Of a stretch of 26,943 nt of DNA, positions 22,567-26,943 are shown in pieces. The stretch lies in NCBI GenBank assembly GCA_903927685.1, contig CAIYOB010000439.1, forward strand, positions 1 to 26,943. Direction: 5' to 3'. This DNA comes from an uncultured Planctomycetaceae bacterium (GTDB lineage: Bacteria; Planctomycetota; Planctomycetia; Pirellulales; Pirellulaceae). Numbering within the stretch: the stretch's first letter is position 1; each line of letters opens with the position of its first letter. A program made the position numbers and the translations under genes. A model generated the notes under the pieces. The model saw only the letters and a program-made list of their open reading frames with translations. It did not search any database and was not told the origin of the DNA.

Positions 22567-25500
22567 CTAGCGCAGCGTATCCTCGTACAGCGGCAGGTGC
22601 CGATAGTAGACCTCCAGGGACAGGATGTTCATGGTGGTGACGTACAGCCGGCCGGCATGGGGGGCCCAGCGGTCGGGGATGGGGCCGCGCGGATCCCAAC
22701 TGCCGGCCAGCGGACCGGATTTGATTTGCGCTTCGGTCAGCAGGGGATGCAAGCGTTCGTTCCAGGCTTGCCAGTAGTCGCCGCCCATGTGGAACATGAC
22801 CTGGGTGGCATAGTACCAGTAATAGGTGTCCCGCTGGGGCTGGCGTGGCGTTCCCAGCGACGGGAGGTTTTCCTGCAGGTACTTGGCCCCGTTGACCATG
22901 TTCGGATTATCGCGCCGCCAGCCCAGGTACAACCGCATCAACAACCCGACCGCGGTCATCGATTTGGTGGCCTCGCGGCCGTGGGCCTGGGCGGGCGTGT
23001 TGGGGGCCAAAGGGTTGTACCGATACAGGTGCGGATCGCGTTCGGAGGCTTGCGACTTGTCCAGCCACTGCCGCAGCCGGTCGTAGGTTTCCTGGGGCAC
23101 AGTCAAGCCCGCCAGTTCGCCGCTCTTGAGGGCCATCATCATCCAGCCGCTGACCGAGGTGTCGCTGCCGACTTGCGGTGCGTACCGCCAGCCGCCGCGT
23201 TCGGGGTGCTGGGATGCGACGATGAAGTTCAAAGCCTTCTGGGCCGGCTCTTTGAGGCTCGGGTCTTGAGTCATGCCGTAAGCCTCGCACAGCACCAGCG
23301 TGGCTAACGCGTGACTGTACAGCCACACGCTCTGATTCGACGTTTCGTCCAACGGCACGTACAGGTCGCCATCGGGCTTCTGGCTCTTCAGCAAGTAATC
23401 GATGCCGGCACGGACCACGTCGGCATACTGGTGCTCGCGATGGCTGTAGCCCGCGCCCTGGAAGGCCAGCAGGGCCAGGGCCGTCGCGCCGGTGTCGGTC
23501 AGCAGCGAGGCCGATTCGCCGGGAATGCTCTGCAAGCTCCAACTGCCGTCGGCCAGTTGCTGCCGAACCAGGAAGCTCAACCCCAGATCGACCGTCTCTT
23601 CGGTCAACGGCGGCGGGCTGCCGCGGCCTTCGCCCCAACCGCCGTCTTCGCCGCGGGCTCGGCGGCGCCGGAAGGATTCGGTGGGCACAACCGCCGCGGT
23701 ACTGGTCGCCGGCAGGCCACCCACCTGGTGCCGGACAAACCGGGAAGCATTCATCGCCACCTGCATGCTGTCACGAACGGCGCGGCGATTGTTCAAGCCC
23801 ACATCCACGGCGGTCCCCTCGCCCAGACCGCCGGGGCCTGCCGCGGCGTCGACGTTGACAGCCAGACCGCCCTCCGTGGCCTGCCGCGACACATCCAATT
23901 GGCCCAGCGCGTCCCCGGGGCTGTGGTCGGCGTCCGCCGTCGGATCGGGCGTGAACGAGCCGCGACCGGGCATGTCGACGACGGCGACTTCGACGGAACC
24001 GGCCGGCAGCGCCGTTCGGTCCGAGCGTTTGAGCGGTGCGCCGCCGTTGGTCGCTTGCCCCAACGCCGGACCGTCGACCGTGCCGGGCGATGCCAGCCGG
24101 GTGCCAGCCGCCACGCCCGGAGCCGCAGCAACGGCGACGTCCAATTCCGGTTGACCGGCCATCGCTCCGACCGGCCCCGGGTTGGGTGGGGCGACTCGGC
24201 CGGCCGGCAAGTTGCGGGCTTCGCCACCCAACGCGGCCAGCGGCCGACCGTCGTCGGCGCCGCCGGACTGGGGAGTGCCGGCCAGCGTTACGGACTCGAC
24301 CCGGACGTCGGTTGCCAAGCCGGGACCGACCGCGGCACGAGTCGGCGCGGCCGTCCCGCCCCCCAAGCTGGGTTCGCCGCTGACGCTCTCGGCGGCCTCG
24401 GCCCGCTGGTATTGGCCCGCCGCCAGCAGTTCACCGCCACTGGCCGACGCACTGGGCCCGGCGACGCTGGTCGCCGGGGCCGACATGCTACCGGCGTTCG
24501 CGGCCGCGCGGATGTCAGCGGTCGCCACGGGGCCGGCTGCAGAATCCGCCGCCGGCGTTGCGGCCAAGTTACCTGCGGACATCGAGCCCACGGGCTCGGC
24601 GGCGGTCGCCCCCATCAAACCGGCGAGGCCCGCCGGAGCGGTGACTCGGCCGCGCCGCCGGGCGAGCGTGATCCCGGCAGCGGCATCCGCGGTCACGTCA
24701 GGCTGCCCGCCGCCCGAGACATTCGCGCCCGGCGCTGACTCCGTCGTGGCGGTACGGCCAAGCGCGGCCGCCGGGATCATCTCGGATGATTCAGCTGCCA
24801 GGCTCGCGGGGACTTCGCCGGGACTGCCGCCAGCCGGCGCGGCGGCGCCGGGCGTCGCGCGAGCCAGCGAGGTGGCAGCCGCAGCGGTGGGCTGCCCAGC
24901 GGCTCCACGACTGTCGGCCGTGCCCCCGGGCGCGCCGGGCAAGACCACGGCGAGTTCGAGCGACGGCGCACCAGGCGCGGGACGCCCGGCGCGAGCGACT
25001 TGCGGGGCCGCCATCCCGGATTCGGCGGCGGGTGTTTCGTCCGCTCCCGGTGCCGCTCGGCCCATGCTGGCGGTCGTCGCCGATGCCGGTGGTCCGAAGG
25101 CGCTGGTCAAGCCGGCTGCGGGGTCGGTTCCGGCGGTCGAGCCGACCTCGGCACGAGCGACCGCCGTGGCTGCTGCCGCCGACGGTGTTCCGGGGCTGGC
25201 CGCGACGCCGACGGTGACTCCGGCCGGGTCCGCCTGGAGGGATGTACTCGGCGCTTCCGCGCCTCGCCCAGCCCGCGCCAAGGCGGTGCCGCTGGCGGCG
25301 ATGGCGGGTGGGCCTTCGGGCACGTCGGGCGGGACCTCGGCGCGGCCGAGCGACGGCGAAGCCCCCGCCACCGGACTGGCTTCGCCGGGCGCCCCCGAGG
25401 CGGCCCGGGCTGCGGCGTCGGCCGTTGCCGCGCCGTCGGTCGAGTCCCGGGCGACCGCAGCGCCAACCGCGGCCAATGCGGGGCCGGCTTGGCCCGCAGC

Positions 25501-26943
25501 GGCGGTCGAGGCGTCGACTCCCTCGGCCGACGCCGGCGTGGTGATCGCCAAGGCTTGGGCGGCCGCGCGTGCCAGCCGCCGCTTACGTTCCTCTTCATCC
25601 TCGTCGTTCGCGCCGCCGCCGGCAGCCGCCGGGTCGGGGACCGCCTGGGACAGTTCCGCCCGGGTCAGGGCCGGCTGGTCGGCCGAGCGTGCGATGCTGA
25701 CTTCGGTCGGCGGGCCAACTTCGACGCCGGTCGCGGGGCCGCCGGACGACGGACTGAGCCCGCCGGCGTCCGTGCGCGCGGCAGCGGTGGGCGCGAGGTC
25801 GGCCAGCGGCATCAGGGGCTGGCTGCCGGCAGTCGCAGGGGGCGCCGTGGGGATTTCCGCGGCGGCTGGCGAGGCCAGGGCGGCCTGGGGCGCACCGCCC
25901 ACGTTGTCGCTGCGGGCGATCCGCGGCGAGTCGGTTTCGAAGTTCAACGTCGGCTGTCCGCCGCCGCTGCCACGGCCGACTTGGCCCTCGGAAACAGCGC
26001 GACTCGGGCCCAGGTCGACTTCGGTGACGCCGGTGGTGCCTGTAACCGGCCCCGTCGGCGCGGCCGCGTCGGCTCGAGTCAGCGCAGCACTGGCGCTGGC
26101 GGCCAGCTGGTCGGGCTGCGGGGCTCCCGCGACCAAGGCGGTTTCCGCGTCCGCTTGGGCCTGCTGGCTGGCCGTCGGCGTCTGGTTGCCCGCCGCGGCG
26201 CGGCGGACCAACGCAGACGCTTGCGGCGACAGCGCGGGCCCCGGCGGGTTTTCCTGCGTGGCTTGTGCGCGGCGGGCGGCGGCCGAAGTGATCAAGGCCG
26301 GGCTGTCCGCCGCAGGCTGCGCGCGATCCAGGTTGCGGCCCTGCCCGATTCCGGCCATCCCCGTCAGCGCCTTCGAAAGCGCCATTCGGGCCGGCTCGGC
26401 GTTCGGGCTGCCCACACCGCGCGAGGTTTCGGCGACCGCCGGGCTTTCGACGTTCTCCGGCGATGCCGCCACGGACGCCCGAGTTGTCGCGCGGGCCACC
26501 GTGGCCGCCGGCGAGGCGTCGGGGGCGATGCTCGGGGAATCGCCGGGCTGCAGGGGCCGGGATGCCGGGCGGCCGATCTGCGTGGTCGTGCTTGCGGCCG
26601 GGGCGTCCAGGTTCGGCTGGCTGCGGACCGCCGCAGGCTCCGCATTCGGCTGGCGCGCGACGGTGGCCAGCGAAGGCCGCGGCTGGTCGCTGTCGCCGCG
26701 CGTCGGGGCGGACGGCGAGGCCACGTCGGCCGCGATCGTCGTCAGGTTCGGGGCCGTGGCCACCTCCAGGCGGCGAGCCGTCGAGGCCAGGGGCGAGGCC
26801 GCCAACTCGGGCGCCTGCTCGCCGCTCGGCCGGCGCGAGGCCGAAGGCGCACCGGAGACGGGAGCCGAACTTCCCGCGGCAGCCGGGGCAGCGGCCGCGC
26901 TGCTCGCCGGGCCGCTCGCGCTGGCAACTGGCGTCTGCCGCGA
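22567..26943 (-). CDS. Very long Ala/Pro-rich protein with C-terminal squalene-cyclase-like toroid, 5' end missing
   Basis: The frame is open from the right edge of the window to the stop at 22567, at least 1458 codons; the true start lies outside. The last ~350 residues (DNA about 22570-23610) form a prenyltransferase/squalene-cyclase alpha/alpha toroid: repeats such as LSFLVRQQLADGSWSL, IDYLLKSQKPDGDLY, LNFIVASQHPERGGWRYAP and TYYWYYATQVMFHMGG. No DCTAE or DxDD catalytic acid motif is seen, so it is probably a binding or scaffold domain. The preceding 1110 or more residues are Ala, Pro, Gly, Thr and Ser rich, with an irregular [LVM]-[AG]-R-A phrase every 20-45 residues and a single charged patch DEDEEERKRRLARA (about 25565-25608). 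Export cannot be judged without the N-terminus. Confidence 0.8.
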   Translation of the reverse strand, partial: SRQTPVASASGPASSAAAAPAAAGSSAPVSGAPSASRRPSGEQAPELAASPLASTARRLEVATAPNLTTIAADVASPSAPTRGDSDQPRPSLATVARQPNAEPAAVRSQPNLDAPAASTTTQIGRPASRPLQPGDSPSIAPDASPAATVARATTRASVAASPENVESPAVAETSRGVGSPNAEPARMALSKALTGMAGIGQGRNLDRAQPAADSPALITSAAARRAQATQENPPGPALSPQASALVRRAAAGNQTPTASQQAQADAETALVAGAPQPDQLAASASAALTRADAAAPTGPVTGTTGVTEVDLGPSRAVSEGQVGRGSGGGQPTLNFETDSPRIARSDNVGGAPQAALASPAAAEIPTAPPATAGSQPLMPLADLAPTAAARTDAGGLSPSSGGPATGVEVGPPTEVSIARSADQPALTRAELSQAVPDPAAAGGGANDEDEEERKRRLARAAAQALAITTPASAEGVDASTAAAGQAGPALAAVGAAVARDSTDGAATADAAARAASGAPGEASPVAGASPSLGRAEVPPDVPEGPPAIAASGTALARAGRGAEAPSTSLQADPAGVTVGVAASPGTPSAAAATAVARAEVGSTAGTDPAAGLTSAFGPPASATTASMGRAAPGADETPAAESGMAAPQVARAGRPAPGAPSLELAVVLPGAPGGTADSRGAAGQPTAAAATSLARATPGAAAPAGGSPGEVPASLAAESSEMIPAAALGRTATTESAPGANVSGGGQPDVTADAAAGITLARRRGRVTAPAGLAGLMGATAAEPVGSMSAGNLAATPAADSAAGPVATADIRAAANAGSMSAPATSVAGPSASASGGELLAAGQYQRAEAAESVSGEPSLGGGTAAPTRAAVGPGLATDVRVESVTLAGTPQSGGADDGRPLAALGGEARNLPAGRVAPPNPGPVGAMAGQPELDVAVAAAPGVAAGTRLASPGTVDGPALGQATNGGAPLKRSDRTALPAGSVEVAVVDMPGRGSFTPDPTADADHSPGDALGQLDVSRQATEGGLAVNVDAAAGPGGLGEGTAVDVGLNNRRAVRDSMQVAMNASRFVRHQVGGLPATSTAAVVPTESFRRRRARGEDGGWGEGRGSPPPLTEETVDLGLSFLVRQQLADGSWSLQSIPGESASLLTDTGATALALLAFQGAGYSHREHQYADVVRAGIDYLLKSQKPDGDLYVPLDETSNQSVWLYSHALATLVLCEAYGMTQDPSLKEPAQKALNFIVASQHPERGGWRYAPQVGSDTSVSGWMMMALKSGELAGLTVPQETYDRLRQWLDKSQASERDPHLYRYNPLAPNTPAQAHGREATKSMTAVGLLMRLYLGWRRDNPNMVNGAKYLQENLPSLGTPRQPQRDTYYWYYATQVMFHMGGDYWQAWNERLHPLLTEAQIKSGPLAGSWDPRGPIPDRWAPHAGRLYVTTMNILSLEVYYRHLPLYEDTLR

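Noticed and set aside
23311..24738. 475-codon plus-strand frame opposite the Ala-rich protein
   Set aside because: In such GC-rich low-complexity DNA open antisense frames are expected; it is Arg/Gly-rich with no domain.
1..26943. CRISPR arrays, tRNA, rRNA, insertion sequences
   Set aside because: No regular spaced repeats, no tRNA-like cloverleaf, no rRNA sequence and no transposase were found by reading.

Overview
The window looks like a piece of a GC-rich Planctomycetota genome, most likely from the Pirellulales. Support comes from the mixture of many secreted glycan-related or unknown proteins (beta-helix, Asp-box sialidase-like, SGNH hydrolase, DUF4832-like, DUF6807/PmoA-like, a family opening IDIGSRRELFVDRF), a Tad/Flp pilus cluster, a very long Ala/Pro-rich protein ending in a squalene-cyclase-like toroid, and an extragenic inverted repeat of the kind that reads VTRSVSEE in planctomycete intergenic DNA. 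The assignment is inferred from gene content; no rRNA or tRNA was seen.

Layout. 1-1266 (minus strand): the 5' end of an M48-type metalloprotease lipoprotein, then a tight two-gene unit of a 105-residue unknown protein and a HEPN-like protein. 1417-6014 (minus): a respiratory block in transcription order sdhC, sdhA, sdhB, Rieske, cytochrome b, held together by two ATGA overlaps, a 12-base gap and a 26-base overlap. It would carry electrons from succinate through quinone to a Rieske/cytochrome b complex; no cytochrome c1 or f gene is present. 6059-7378 (minus): a secreted parallel beta-helix protein. 7379-7976: non-coding DNA with the inverted repeat.

7977-11636 (plus): three exported proteins, namely a five-Asp-box sialidase-like enzyme, an SGNH/GDSL-type hydrolase and a DUF4832-like TIM-barrel protein, followed by a possible relic of a GH16 C-terminus. 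12098-17590 (plus): a Tad/Flp assembly cluster of a 36-residue membrane peptide, an A24 prepilin peptidase, TadE, CpaB, the CpaC secretin and CpaE. The ATPase CpaF, TadB/TadC and a recognisable Flp pilin are not here, so the machine must be completed from elsewhere or be partial.

17591-18733 (minus): a trans-sulfuration PLP enzyme (MetB type). 19088-20065 (plus): a DUF4405-like haem-type membrane protein with a Gly/Met/His-rich tail, preceded by a near-consensus sigma-54 promoter. 20143-22498 (minus): a secreted propeller-like protein behind a DUF6807/PmoA-like protein. 22567 to the window edge (minus): the long low-complexity protein with a C-terminal alpha/alpha toroid, cut off at its N-terminus.

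The most interesting points are the fused sdh-Rieske/cyt b operon with b6-like haem spacing and a Rieske box suggesting low potential, the sigma-54-driven Met-rich haem protein, the Tad cluster headed by a tiny membrane peptide, the HEPN pair, and the very long repeat-rich toroid protein. None of these is shown by sequence alone to be a new system.
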